Below, piece by piece: positions 12,331-19,435 of a DNA stretch of 19,435 nt; within the stretch, counting starts at the first letter, position 1; each line of letters begins with the position of its first letter. The position numbers and the translations under genes are program-made. Below the pieces are notes generated by a model. The model did no database searches. It saw nothing but the letters and a program-made list of their open reading frames with translations, and was not told where the DNA came from. Source of the stretch: an uncultured Clostridia bacterium (GTDB lineage: Bacteria; Bacillota; Clostridia; Christensenellales; Aristaeellaceae); contig CAKUFB010000021.1 in assembly GCA_934647145.1 (NCBI GenBank), positions 1 through 19,435 of the forward strand, written 5' to 3'.

Positions 12331-14652
12331 ATGCCCGACGCACATGTGGAAAGATACCATGGCGAACCGGCCATCCTGATCGACGGCCGCGCCTATCCGC
12401 CCATGACCATGACCGCGCCCATACAGGATCCCGCCTATCTGAAGGATCTGGGCGAGGCCGGCCTGAAGATCTATTACGTCACCGCCGCCACCGACTGGAA
12501 CAATCCCGGCAACAAGGCCCCCGACATTCCCTTTGAGCGCGGCGACAACAGAAACCCGCTCACCGGCGTGCAGCAGACCCTGCGCGACCTGGAGGTGCTG
12601 ATGAGCGCCGTGCCGGACGCGTATGTCATGCTGCGCCTGAACGTCGCGCCGCCCAAGGAGTGGGTCAACGCGCATCCCGAGGAAATGCTGACCTATTCCG
12701 ACGGCTCGCACCGGCCCTGCATCTGCACGACGGTCGGCCGCGGCGAGGTGCTCGACGGCATGCATTCGCTGTGCTCCGAGGCCTGGCGGCGCGACGCCGA
12801 CCGGGCGCTGGCCGAGTACTTCGACGTGCTCGAGAAAACGCCGCACTTCGACCGCGTGATCGGCTTTTTCCTGTGCGCGGGCGGCACGTCCGAGTGGTAC
12901 TATCCGCAGCCGCTTCAGACCGAGGACGGCGCGTACGGCGACTTCTCCGAGCCCTTCCGGCGGGAGTTCGAGCAGTTCCTGAGAAACAAGTACGGCACCT
13001 TGGAGGCGCTGCGCCGCGCCTGGAAGCGCCCGGACGCGACCTTCGAGCATCCGCTGATCCCCACGATCGCCGAGCGCGCCTATGCCGGCGTGGCCGACGA
13101 GAAGATACTCGACGCCCTGCACAGCTGGGAAACCATGGGGCGCGTCATTGGGCAGAAGCTGGACATGAACGCGCGCGAGGAGACCAACGTGGGCGTGTTC
13201 CTCAACGCGAACAGCTGCCAGCACGTGGCCGACTTCTATACCGCCTGGCACCGCGCCACGGCCAACACCATCATCCACTTCGGCCATACGCTCAAGAACC
13301 GCTTCCCCAACCTGCTGGTGGGCGCGTTTTACGGCTCCTACGGCTGCACGAGCTACTTCGACGGCTCCACCTGCTCGGGCACGCCGGCCATCCTGGACAG
13401 CGGCGTGATCGACTTCCTGGCCGCGCCCGGCGTGTACAACAACCGCGAGCCGGGCGGCGTGGTGGCGCTGCGCGAAATGCAGGATTCCTTCCGGCTGCGC
13501 AACATGATCTTTATCAACGAGGACGACTCCCGCACCCACCTGGCCACGCCCTGGGTGCAGCGCGACGCCATGGCCCTGTACACCGCCGAGGATTCCGTCA
13601 AGACCCTCAAGCGCGATTTCGCCCGCGACCTGTGCGAGGAAATCAACGGCTGGTGGTTCGATATGGGCGGCGGCTGGTATAACGACCCGGACATCCTCGC
13701 GCTCTTCAGGCGCCAGCAGGAGGTCGCGCAGTTCGCCTATTCGCTCGACCGCACCAAAAAGAACGAAATCGCGCTGATCTACGACGCGGAGAGCGTGCAT
13801 TACGTCTCCCAGCGCACCACGCAGCTGGTGACCGACTTCTTCCGCACGTCCGATCTGCACCGCATCGGCGCGCCGGTCGATTACTACTTCCATAACGACA
13901 TGGCGCGGCCCGACATGCCGGACTACAAGATGTACCTGATGCTCAACCAGTACTGCCTGACCGACGCGGAGCGCGAGGCCGTCTTCGCCAAGGCGCGCCG
14001 CAATCACGCGGTCGTGGTGTGGCTGTACGCGCCCGGCTTCATCAATCCGGACGCGGAGCGGGTGATGGACAGGGCTCACATCGAAAAAACCGTCGGCATG
14101 AGCGTGCGCGAGATCGACGAGACCTTCTTCCCGCACTTCCGCGTGGATCCGGCCAGTCATCCCTGCCTGCGCCGCGCCTCGGCGACCCGCCGCTACGGCG
14201 TGATCGACCGCAACGTACACAGCAACATCTGGATTTCGCCGACCGTGCTGCAGCCGGCCTACGTCAACCCGGGCTTCGAGATTGACGATCCGGACGCGAC
14301 CGTGCTGGGGCGCTACTGCCACAACGGACGCGCCGCCCTGGCCATGACCGAGAAAAACGGGTTTGCCAGCGTCTACTGCGCGACCCAGGTTCTGCGCAGC
14401 GACCTGATCGCCTCGCTGGCCGAGTGGGCGGGCTGCCACCTGTACCTGCACGGCGACGACGTGCTCTATGCCAACGAGAACTTCGTCTGCGTCCATGCCA
14501 AGGACGACGGCGTGCGCCGCGTGTACTTCAAGCGCCCCTGCTCCCCGTACGAGGTCTATGAGAAGCGCTTCTACGGGCACAACGTCGACCATATCGACGT
14601 GGACATGCGCCTGGGCGACACCCTGATGTGGTCGCTCGCCGGGGAGGGCTGA
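12331..14652 (+). CDS. Putative glycoside hydrolase, clan GH-A type (GH42-like architecture)
   Basis: This 773-residue protein reads as a large TIM-barrel glycosidase followed by GH42-like accessory domains. A likely acid/base glutamate is E188 in CAGGTSEWYYP (182-192). A likely nucleophile is E397 in FINEDDSRTHL (394-404), both at the expected order and spacing for clan GH-A. The aromatic INGWWFDMGGGWYNDP (438-453) resembles substrate-site motifs in beta-galactosidase/beta-mannosidase-like proteins. The region after about 470 (EIALIYDAESVHYVS, then YLMLNQYCLTDAER) resembles the trimerisation/GATase-like domain of GH42. No signal peptide is seen, so it should act in the cytoplasm on imported oligosaccharides. 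GGGAGG lies about 8 bases before the ATG. It is a single-gene unit with its own promoter and a terminator hairpin. It does not match a family closely enough by eye to name the sugar. Confidence 0.75.
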   Translation: MPDAHVERYHGEPAILIDGRAYPPMTMTAPIQDPAYLKDLGEAGLKIYYVTAATDWNNPGNKAPDIPFERGDNRNPLTGVQQTLRDLEVLMSAVPDAYVMLRLNVAPPKEWVNAHPEEMLTYSDGSHRPCICTTVGRGEVLDGMHSLCSEAWRRDADRALAEYFDVLEKTPHFDRVIGFFLCAGGTSEWYYPQPLQTEDGAYGDFSEPFRREFEQFLRNKYGTLEALRRAWKRPDATFEHPLIPTIAERAYAGVADEKILDALHSWETMGRVIGQKLDMNAREETNVGVFLNANSCQHVADFYTAWHRATANTIIHFGHTLKNRFPNLLVGAFYGSYGCTSYFDGSTCSGTPAILDSGVIDFLAAPGVYNNREPGGVVALREMQDSFRLRNMIFINEDDSRTHLATPWVQRDAMALYTAEDSVKTLKRDFARDLCEEINGWWFDMGGGWYNDPDILALFRRQQEVAQFAYSLDRTKKNEIALIYDAESVHYVSQRTTQLVTDFFRTSDLHRIGAPVDYYFHNDMARPDMPDYKMYLMLNQYCLTDAEREAVFAKARRNHAVVVWLYAPGFINPDAERVMDRAHIEKTVGMSVREIDETFFPHFRVDPASHPCLRRASATRRYGVIDRNVHSNIWISPTVLQPAYVNPGFEIDDPDATVLGRYCHNGRAALAMTEKNGFASVYCATQVLRSDLIASLAEWAGCHLYLHGDDVLYANENFVCVHAKDDGVRRVYFKRPCSPYEVYEKRFYGHNVDHIDVDMRLGDTLMWSLAGEG

Positions 14653-14682
14653 GTCCGGCCGCGCAAGACCCGGGAAATTGAA

Positions 14683-14721
14683 TTCAGAGTGCGCTTCAGT
14701 CCGCCTGAGGCGCGCTCTGAA
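14683..14721 (+). terminator. Stem-loop terminator of the glycosidase gene
   Basis: TTCAGAGTGCGCTTCAG (14683-14699) pairs along 17 positions (two G-U) with 14705-14721, around a TCCGC loop. It starts 30 bases after the stop. The T-run afterwards is poor. Confidence 0.65.
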
Positions 14722-14779
14722 CGCATTTGGCTCTTTCTGAGCGGAGGCGGAGCGTCTTTTTCGGCGCGCTGCGTACCGG

Positions 14780-14808
14780 TTGCATTTGCGCGGAGAAGAT
14801 GGTATAAT
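14780..14808 (+). promoter_or_regulatory. Promoter of the MFS-DUF3006-SGNH operon
   Basis: TTGCAT (14780-14785), 17 bases, a perfect TATAAT (14803-14808) and a TG extended -10. Its presence rules out the long upstream start of the MFS frame at 14780, since that would lie in the -35 box. Confidence 0.8.
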
Positions 14809-14842
14809 CACACCGGATTTTGCGGCGGAGGATGAAACGGAC

Positions 14843-16114
14843 ATGAAGAATGCGGAGCGCACGGGCCGGCTGATGTACATTGCGGAGGCGGCGTTTGAGT
14901 ATTTCGTGGCGATCCTGGTGGGCGGGGCGTACCTGGCCCGAATCACGGCGGCGCTGGGCTTTTCGACCAGCCTGACCGGCGTGCTGTCCTCGTTTGTGTC
15001 GCTGGGATGCGTGTTTCAGCTTGCCTCGATCGCGCTGTTTCGCAGGACGAGCGCGGTCAAGCGGCCGGTCATCGTGCTGGATATGGTGAATCAGGCGCTC
15101 TTTGCGCTCTCCTACCTGACGCCGGTGCTGCCGCTGAGCGCGCCCATACGCACGCTGATCTTCCTGGTCTGCTTCTGCTCGGGTCACATACTGCTCAACG
15201 TGGGCGCGCCGCAGAAGACCGCCTGGCTGATGGGCCTGATCGACGACCGCCAGCGCGGCTCGTTCACGGCGAAGAAGGAAATCGTGTCGCTGATGGGCGG
15301 CATGGCGTTTACCTACGCGGTCGGCCGGACGATTGACCTTTTGGAGGCGGCGAATCGGGGCGCGCAGACCTTCCTTCTGGGCGCGGCGCTCATTGCGGCG
15401 CTGCTGCTGCTTCAGATGACCTGCGTCAGCCGGGTGGCCGAGCGCCGCGCGGAGGGTGTTTCTTCGAGCGGGCTGAGCCTGGGCGGCGTGAGGGCGCTGC
15501 TGCGCGATAAGGGCCTGAGGCGCATCGTGTGGGTATTCGTGCTGTGGAACGCTGCCTCGGGCTGCGCGGTACCCTTTTACGGAGCCTATGAGGTGGGCGA
15601 GCTGGGCTTCTCGATGACCTTCATTTCGGCGCTGTCCATCGCCTACAGCGTGCTGCGGGCGCTGGTTTCCCCGGCGCTGGGGCGCTATGCCGACCGGCAT
15701 TCCTTCAGCCGGATGGTGTACCTGTGCTTCATGATCGCGGGCGCGGGCTTCCTGGTCAACTGCTTCACCGTGCCGGGGAACGGCAGGGTGCTCTACACGA
15801 TCTATTACTGCCTGTACGCCGTGTCGATGGGCGGCATCAACAGCTCGATTACCAACCTGATCTTCGACTATGTGAAGGGCGACGAGCGCCGCGCGGCGCT
15901 GGCGCTCAACGTGTCGGCGGGCGGCCTGACCGGCTTTCTGTCCACCTGCGCGATGAGCCCGCTGGTGAGCCTGATTCAGAAAAACGGCAACCGGCTGCTG
16001 GGGCTTGACCTGTACCCGGCCCAGTTTGTGTCGGCGGTCGCGTTCGTTTTGACGGCGATACTGGTCGCGTATGTGCGCCTGAAGGTGATCGGGCGCGGGA
16101 AGGAGGAGGCCTGA
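14843..16114 (+). CDS. Major facilitator superfamily transporter
   Basis: A 423-residue membrane protein with about 10-12 hydrophobic spans and an MFS-like arrangement. A basic cytoplasmic loop near the middle (around 190-225) divides two halves. The half-repeat motif shows as ALGRYADRHSFSRMVYL (about 278-294), the second-half version of the MFS loop with G-R-x-x-D-R. The first half has DDRQRGSFTAKKEIVSLMGG (about 133-152). The ATG at 14843 is chosen because it lies about 35 bases downstream of the promoter -10, with a GGAGG 11 bases upstream. The stop overlaps the start of the next small gene by one base (TGATG). The linked SGNH esterase suggests a sugar or acylated metabolite as cargo. The substrate is not known. 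Confidence 0.85.
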   Translation: MKNAERTGRLMYIAEAAFEYFVAILVGGAYLARITAALGFSTSLTGVLSSFVSLGCVFQLASIALFRRTSAVKRPVIVLDMVNQALFALSYLTPVLPLSAPIRTLIFLVCFCSGHILLNVGAPQKTAWLMGLIDDRQRGSFTAKKEIVSLMGGMAFTYAVGRTIDLLEAANRGAQTFLLGAALIAALLLLQMTCVSRVAERRAEGVSSSGLSLGGVRALLRDKGLRRIVWVFVLWNAASGCAVPFYGAYEVGELGFSMTFISALSIAYSVLRALVSPALGRYADRHSFSRMVYLCFMIAGAGFLVNCFTVPGNGRVLYTIYYCLYAVSMGGINSSITNLIFDYVKGDERRAALALNVSAGGLTGFLSTCAMSPLVSLIQKNGNRLLGLDLYPAQFVSAVAFVLTAILVAYVRLKVIGRGKEEA

Positions 16115-16287
16115 TGGAACCGATGGAATACCTGGTGGTGCGGCTGGACGGCGACTACGCCCTGCTCCGGCGCACGGACATTGACAGCGCGGATCTGACC
16201 CCGGTGGCGCGCGCGCTGCTGCCCGACGAGATCGAGGAGGGCACGCGCCTTCGCTGGGAGGCGTTCGCGTACAGCATACTGGACTGA
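16114..16287 (+). CDS. Small DUF3006-like protein
   Basis: A 57-residue acidic protein beginning MEPMEYLVVRLDGDYALLRR and ending in EEGTRLRWEAFAYSILD. Three features match the small DUF3006 family of Firmicutes: an N-terminal V-x-R-L-x-G-x-Y-A-x-L strand, a central ALLPDEIEEGTRL, and its length. The function of that family is unknown. The ATG overlaps the MFS stop (TGATG) with AGGAGGAGG just upstream, so translation is coupled to the transporter. The SGNH gene follows 15 bases later. The family match is by eye. Confidence 0.7.
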   Translation: MEPMEYLVVRLDGDYALLRRTDIDSADLTPVARALLPDEIEEGTRLRWEAFAYSILD

Positions 16288-16302
16288 TAAAGGAGCGAGC
16301 AC

Positions 16303-17268
16303 ATGAATACGATACTGACGGATGAGAGATACTATCACGGCCTGCTGCGCCTTGAAAAGGGCGAGTTCGGCATGAAGCCGCTGCGCTTCACCGACCGTCA
16401 GCTGGCTCTGTACGCGGCGGCGAACGAGGCGCGCGAGACCCGGGCGCTGTGCACGGCGGGCGTGACGCTGGAAATGACGACCGACGCGCCCTGGCTGGAG
16501 CTGCGCTTTCATGTGACCCGGCTGTCGCGAAGCCGCGCCAATGTGACCGCGGTCGCGGGCGGCATGCGCTGCCCGGTGGTCGAGCTGCTGATCGAGCGGC
16601 CCGGCGAGTGCGCCGCGCGGATCGACCTGCCGGGCGAGGGGATGCGCGAGGTGCGCGTGTGCCTGCCCTGCCTGGTGAGCGCCGAGCTGACTGATCTGAC
16701 GCTGGGCGAGGGCACGACCGCCGCGGAGCCGGTTCCCCGGCGCGAGAAGCTGTACCTGGCCTTTGGCGACTCGATCACCCAGGGCATGGAGTCGGTCGAC
16801 CCCTCGCGCATTTATCCCACGCAGGTTTCGCTCAACCTGGGCATGGAGCAGCTGAACCTGGGCGTGGGCGGGGCGTACTTTCAGCCCGAGCTGCTCGAGG
16901 AGGTCGGCCTTTCGCCCAGTCTCGTGAGCGTGGCCTACGGCGGGAACGACCGCAACCTGGTGGACACTGAGGCGGCCTTCCGCGAGAACGTCGAGGGCTT
17001 TCTTTTAGGCGTCGAGCGCCTGTACCCCGCCGCGCGCAAGCTGCTGATCGTGCCGCTGTGGTGCGCCATGGAGGGCCAGAAGGGCAGGTTCGCCGACATG
17101 GCCGGCATCCGCGCCATGATTCGCGAAATCGCGAAGCGCCATCCCGCCTTCGAGGTCATCGAGGGCATGGCGCTCGTGCCCGGCAACGAAAGCTACCTCG
17201 CTGACGGCTTGCACCCCAACGATCTGGGCTTCCAGCTCTTCTCATCCAGCCTGATCCGCAGGATTTAG
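16303..17268 (+). CDS. SGNH/GDSL-type esterase with N-terminal beta domain
   Basis: The 321-residue product is a two-domain carbohydrate-esterase-like enzyme. Residues 1-145 form a beta-rich domain resembling the N-terminal jelly roll of CE2-type and related SGNH esterases. Residues 148-321 are the catalytic domain. The SGNH blocks are complete: FGDSITQG with nucleophile S157, GVGG with G190, YGGND with N215, and DGLHP with D301 and H304. No signal peptide is seen, so the substrate is probably inside the cell. AGGAG lies 7 bases before the ATG. It is third in the operon after the MFS transporter and the DUF3006-like protein. Deacetylation of an imported sugar is the simplest idea, but is inferred. 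Confidence 0.85.
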   Translation: MNTILTDERYYHGLLRLEKGEFGMKPLRFTDRQLALYAAANEARETRALCTAGVTLEMTTDAPWLELRFHVTRLSRSRANVTAVAGGMRCPVVELLIERPGECAARIDLPGEGMREVRVCLPCLVSAELTDLTLGEGTTAAEPVPRREKLYLAFGDSITQGMESVDPSRIYPTQVSLNLGMEQLNLGVGGAYFQPELLEEVGLSPSLVSVAYGGNDRNLVDTEAAFRENVEGFLLGVERLYPAARKLLIVPLWCAMEGQKGRFADMAGIRAMIREIAKRHPAFEVIEGMALVPGNESYLADGLHPNDLGFQLFSSSLIRRI

Positions 17269-17276
17269 GGGAGGTG

Positions 17277-17309
17277 GTCGGCGGGGCCGACTCCCGCCTG
17301 CCGGCAGGC
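17277..17309 (+). terminator. Tandem hairpins after the SGNH esterase gene
   Basis: GTCGGC-GGG-GCCGAC (17277-17291) is followed by the self-complementary GCCTGCCGGCAGGC (17296-17309), beginning 9 bases after the stop. There is no T-run, so it is terminator-like by position only. The first hairpin matches two others at 19003 and 19113. Confidence 0.35.
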
Positions 17310-17347
17310 TGAGCCTGAACATGCCCTGTTAAATGTTCATACGGCTG

Positions 17348-17376
17348 TTGACAGCAGGCCCGCAGCGTGGTAAACT
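17348..17376 (+). promoter_or_regulatory. Promoter of the infC-rpmI-rplT operon
   Basis: A perfect TTGACA (17348-17353), 17 bases, TAAACT (17371-17376) with a TG extended -10. Transcription should start near 17383, giving a leader of about 160 bases before infC. Confidence 0.8.
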
Positions 17377-17382
17377 GTTCAG

Positions 17383-17520
17383 GTCACAAGAAGAAGTCAG
17401 CCACTTCTCACCCGGCGGCCATGGGTCAGCGCGGGTTATCATACAGAATGGACGCGATGCGTCCGGTCTTTTGTGTGCATGGAGAGTGGATGACTGCATC
17501 CGCTCTTTTTTCTTTCATGA
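17383..17520 (+). ncRNA. Ribosomal L20-type leader with attenuator, upstream of infC
   Basis: The leader folds into several helices: AGAAGT/ACTTCT (17392-17408), a CCCG/CGGG-closed element around 17410-17436, and GGACGC/GCGTCC (17450-17464). It ends in an intrinsic terminator just before the gene. In Firmicutes the infC-rpmI-rplT operon is controlled by L20 binding to such a leader and causing premature termination. Position, size and terminator fit that family. Detailed consensus agreement could not be tested by eye. Confidence 0.65.
17483..17512 (+). terminator. Attenuator terminator upstream of infC
   Basis: AGAGTGGATG (17483-17492) pairs with CATCCGCTCT (17497-17506, one G-U) around ACTG, followed by a T-run. 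It ends about 33 bases before the infC start, so full-length mRNA requires read-through. Confidence 0.8.
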
Positions 17521-17544
17521 CTTAGCTTGAAGGGGGTAACGAAG

Positions 17545-18057
17545 ATTAGCACCAACGATCTGATGATTAATGAGGAGATTCGTGATCGCGAGGTTCGCGT
17601 CATCGATCAGAACGGCGGTCAGCTGGGCGTGATGCCCGTGCGAGCCGCGCTGGAGCTGGCTGAGGAAAAGCAGCTGGATCTGGTCAAGATCGCGCCCACG
17701 GCCAAGCCGCCGGTGTGCAAGATCATGGACTACGGCAAGTATCGATTCGAACAGGCCAAGCGCGAACGCGAGATTCGCAAGAATCAGAAAGTCATCGAAA
17801 TCAAGGAGGTTCGCCTCTCGGCCACGATTGAGGATCACGATGTGGACGTCAAGCAGAAGGCTGCGGCGAAGTTCCTGAAGGATGGCAACAAGGTCAAGGT
17901 GTCCATTCGCTTCCGCGGCCGCCAGATCTCGCACTCCGAGATCGGCGTGGACGTCATGAAGGATTTCGCAGAGCGCTGCAAGGATATCGCAGTCGTAGAG
18001 CGCGCCCCCCTGACCGAGGGCCGCAACATGACGATGGTATTGGCTCCCAAAGAGTAA
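17545..18057 (+). CDS. infC: Translation initiation factor IF-3, AUU start codon
   Basis: IF-3 binds the 30S subunit, keeps it apart from 50S and checks start codon and initiator tRNA pairing. The 170-residue product contains the N-terminal domain with NEEIRDREVRVIDQNG (near 8-23), the AKPPVCKIMDYGKYRFE linker block (about 53-69), the KEVRLSATIEDHD strand region and the C-terminal VSIRFRGRQISH. The start is taken as ATT at 17545. AAGGGGG lies 8 bases before it, and no ATG or GTG gives a full N-terminus. The in-frame TTG at 17527 lies before that binding site. AUU starts on infC are known in bacteria and let IF-3 repress its own translation. It is the first gene of the ribosomal operon, followed after 29 bases by rpmI. 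Confidence 0.95.
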   Translation: MSTNDLMINEEIRDREVRVIDQNGGQLGVMPVRAALELAEEKQLDLVKIAPTAKPPVCKIMDYGKYRFEQAKREREIRKNQKVIEIKEVRLSATIEDHDVDVKQKAAAKFLKDGNKVKVSIRFRGRQISHSEIGVDVMKDFAERCKDIAVVERAPLTEGRNMTMVLAPKE

Positions 18058-18086
18058 CTCGCATCTTATGAGAGGAGGATGTACCT

Positions 18087-18284
18087 ATGCCTAAGCAAAA
18101 AACCTGTCGCGCCGCCGCGAAGCGCCTGAGCCTGACCAAGAACGGTAAGGTGAAGCGCTCCCAGGCCTACAAGCGCCATATTCTCACCAAGAAGCCCACC
18201 AAGCGTACCCGCAACCTGCGCAAGGCCGCGTATGTGTACAGCGGCGAAGCGAAGACCATGAAGAAACTGATTCCGTACAAGTAA
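18087..18284 (+). CDS. rpmI: 50S ribosomal protein L35
   Basis: A 65-residue, strongly basic protein with the L35 signature: [20 protein letters not shown] near the N-terminus, then [18 protein letters not shown]. Its length is normal. L35 is a small zinc-free subunit protein of the large ribosomal subunit. GAGGAGG lies upstream of the ATG, and the gene sits in the standard order infC-rpmI-rplT. The first motif reads PKQKT where many homologues have PKMKT. Confidence 0.96.
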   Translation: MPKQKTCRAAAKRLSLTKNGKVKRSQAYKRHILTKKPTKRTRNLRKAAYVYSGEAKTMKKLIPYK

Positions 18285-18299
18285 GGAGGCGAAACAACA

Positions 18300-18659
18300 A
18301 TGGCAAGAGTTAAGAGAGCTGTTAACGCTGTCAAGAAGCGTCGTAAGGTATTTAAGCTGGCCAAGGGTTACTTTGGCGCGAAGAGCAAGCAGTATCGCGC
18401 TGCCAGTGAACAGGTTCGCCGTTCCATGCGGTATGCCTTCATTGGCCGTCGCCTGAAGAAGCGCGAGTTCCGCCGCCTGTGGATCGCCCGCATCAACGCG
18501 GCCGCCCGCATGAACGGCCTGTCCTACTCCCGCATGATCAACGGCCTGAAGGTGGCCGGCGTCGTGATCGATCGTAAGATGCTGTCCGACATCGCTATCC
18601 AGGATCCCGCCGGCTTCACCCAGCTGGCCGAGACCGCCAAGGCCGCGCTGGCCAAGTAA
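18300..18659 (+). CDS. rplT: 50S ribosomal protein L20
   Basis: The 119-residue basic product starts [20 protein letters not shown], followed by [15 protein letters not shown], the classic L20 N-terminal extension. [21 protein letters not shown] marks the globular domain. L20 is an early 23S rRNA-binding assembly protein and, in Firmicutes, the repressor of its own operon through the leader upstream of infC. AGGAGG lies 9 bases before the ATG. The gene follows rpmI after 15 bases and is closed by a strong terminator. Confidence 0.97.
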   Translation: MARVKRAVNAVKKRRKVFKLAKGYFGAKSKQYRAASEQVRRSMRYAFIGRRLKKREFRRLWIARINAAARMNGLSYSRMINGLKVAGVVIDRKMLSDIAIQDPAGFTQLAETAKAALAK

Positions 18660-18680
18660 TTGGGCGCGATAAGCACATAG

Positions 18681-18719
18681 AAACGCGAAGGCAGTCCGGC
18701 TGCTTTCGCGTTTTGCTTT
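18681..18719 (+). terminator. Terminator of the infC-rpmI-rplT operon
   Basis: AAACGCGAAGGCAG (18681-18694) and CTGCTTTCGCGTTT (18700-18713) form a 14-bp stem with one G-U pair and a TCCGG loop, followed by TGCTTT. It starts 21 bases after the rplT stop. Confidence 0.9.
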
Positions 18720-19210
18720 GCCGCGCTGGGGGCGACTCCGCTGCCGCTTCGTGCTCCCCCAGACCCCCTCTGAAGTTTGTCTGCGCCGGCTCGCGCGCAT
18801 GGGACGGTTGATTCCGCGAAGCCTCTTCACGTCATGAGGACGGCGATGCCCGGCGCGCCTCACCAGAGTCCGCCCACGGCCCCCGCGGAGCCGTAAGGAA
18901 GCGATTCCCTGAGGGAATCGTACAGACTGTCGAAAAAACCCGGAGAGCTCGAGAGGGCCGCAGCCCTTTCGACCGGGCAGTGCCTATCTCCACTTGCTGC
19001 CGGTCGGCAGTGCCGACAGCCACCTGCTGCCGCCGGACAGAACACGAAACCAGCCGCCATAAATTGGGGCGGCTGATTTCTCCGGTTTTCCGGAATTCTC
19101 CGAAAAACTCTTGTCGGCGTTGCCGACGCGGACAGTGCAAATATACAGCGTGGGCACGGGACGGTTTTTGTAAATCTCATTTTCCAGAGCAAAAATCGTT
19201 TCCCTGCAGG

Positions 19211-19245
19211 CTCCGCGCCCGAAAAATCTTTGATTTTTAGCGGAG
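19211..19245. repeat. Two-part hairpin (CTCCGC/GCGGAG with inner AAAAATC/GATTTTT)
   Basis: An outer 6-bp stem CTCCGC/GCGGAG encloses an inner 7-bp stem AAAAATC-TTT-GATTTTT, with a five-base bulge on one side and one base on the other. The inner T-run makes it terminator-like on either strand. Confidence 0.5.
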
Positions 19246-19293
19246 ACTGGAGAGGTGGCAGGAAGGCTGAAAACCTTTGGGTTTAAGGTCACT

Positions 19294-19334
19294 GAAAAAG
19301 GCACGTTTTTCGGAAAGGGAAGCGTGTCTTTTTC
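19294..19334. repeat. 12-bp stem with T-run, terminator-like
   Basis: GAAAAAGGCACG (19294-19305) pairs with CGTGTCTTTTTC (19323-19334), with one G-U pair and a 17-base loop. A- and T-runs at the stem base resemble an intrinsic terminator working in both directions, perhaps for a gene beyond the window. Confidence 0.5.
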
Positions 19335-19435
19335 ATATCAGGTACAGAAGCAAAGACAGAACAGGATAAAAAGCCGTACAAAAAGAAAAGCCCGTCTATC
19401 AGGCAGGCATTACTGCGGCGATTCTCTTCATATTG

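Larger units (their letters stand above)
18720..19435. other. Hairpin-rich intergenic region without a convincing gene
   Basis: No frame here has a binding site, start and composition typical of the neighbours. Two short minus-strand frames (18860-19192 and 18984-19304) overlap each other and are probably chance. The stretch is packed with inverted repeats: CGATTCCC/GGGAATCG (18902-18920), GTCGGC-AGT-GCCGAC (19003-19017), CAGCCGCC/GGCGGCTG (19051-19075), GTCGGC-GTT-GCCGAC (19113-19127), a two-part hairpin at 19211-19245, and a 12-bp stem at 19294-19334. From about 19310 the DNA becomes A-rich. It may be a dispersed intergenic repeat or a structured RNA; neither can be shown here. Confidence 0.45.

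Noticed and set aside
12163..14946. A 927-codon open frame on the minus strand opposite the glycosidase
   Set aside because: It is rich in Ala, Arg, His and Val with no domain motif. It spans promoters and terminators of plus-strand units, and the opposite strand has a promoter, binding site and catalytic motifs. It is an antisense artefact of high GC.
18860..19304. Two overlapping minus-strand open frames after rplT
   Set aside because: They overlap in different frames, lack binding sites and cross several hairpins. Codon composition is unlike the neighbours, so they are more likely chance frames in a repeat.
1..19435. CRISPR array or other regularly spaced direct repeats
   Set aside because: No series of identical repeats with similar-sized spacers was found on reading the window.

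Overview
The window looks like a chromosomal piece of a GC-rich, anaerobic Clostridia-type Firmicute, probably a gut organism in or near Christensenellales/Oscillospirales. This is inferred from AGGAGG-type ribosome binding sites, consensus sigma-A promoters, LplB/YtcP-type sugar permeases, tRNAs with encoded CCA, and an infC-rpmI-rplT operon with a Firmicute-style attenuator leader. The genus cannot be fixed from sequence reading alone. There is no transposase, integrase, phage gene or CRISPR array.

Layout. (1) 52-4408: a glycan-handling locus. A sialidase-like Asp-box protein points left. A serine beta-lactamase-fold hydrolase, coupled to two sugar ABC permeases, points right. No solute-binding protein or ATPase is present. 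(2) 4418-5288: a small unknown gene on the minus strand, then a five-tRNA operon (Val, Asp, Phe, Gly, Cys) with its own consensus promoter and terminator. (3) 5320-10359: an AraC regulator, then a four-gene minus-strand operon. Read in transcription order it encodes a U32-like Fe-S protein followed by three paralogous proteins of the QueG/reductive-dehalogenase-like type, all cysteine rich and tightly coupled. This is the most unusual part of the window. (4) 10406-10625: a decayed scrap resembling the C-terminus of GalE, plus tandem inverted repeats. (5) 10626-12002: an AI-2E-family transporter with its own promoter. (6) 12265-14721: a 773-residue glycoside hydrolase-like protein (clan GH-A type) as a single-gene unit. 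(7) 14780-17268: an operon of an MFS transporter, a 57-residue DUF3006-like protein and an SGNH-type esterase. (8) 17348-18719: a ribosomal leader with attenuator, infC (AUU start), rpmI and rplT, closed by a strong terminator. (9) 18720-19435: no convincing gene, but many inverted repeats.

How the parts fit. Regions 1, 6 and 7 suggest uptake and intracellular trimming of decorated sugars: sialidase-like, GH-A, SGNH esterase and beta-lactamase-fold hydrolase, all without visible signal peptides, plus permeases and an MFS carrier. Regions 2 and 8 are housekeeping translation genes. Region 3 is a candidate redox system with no assigned substrate. Its three QueG/RdhA-like paralogues differ in their second cysteine cluster and may be partners or specialised variants. 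That interpretation is inference.
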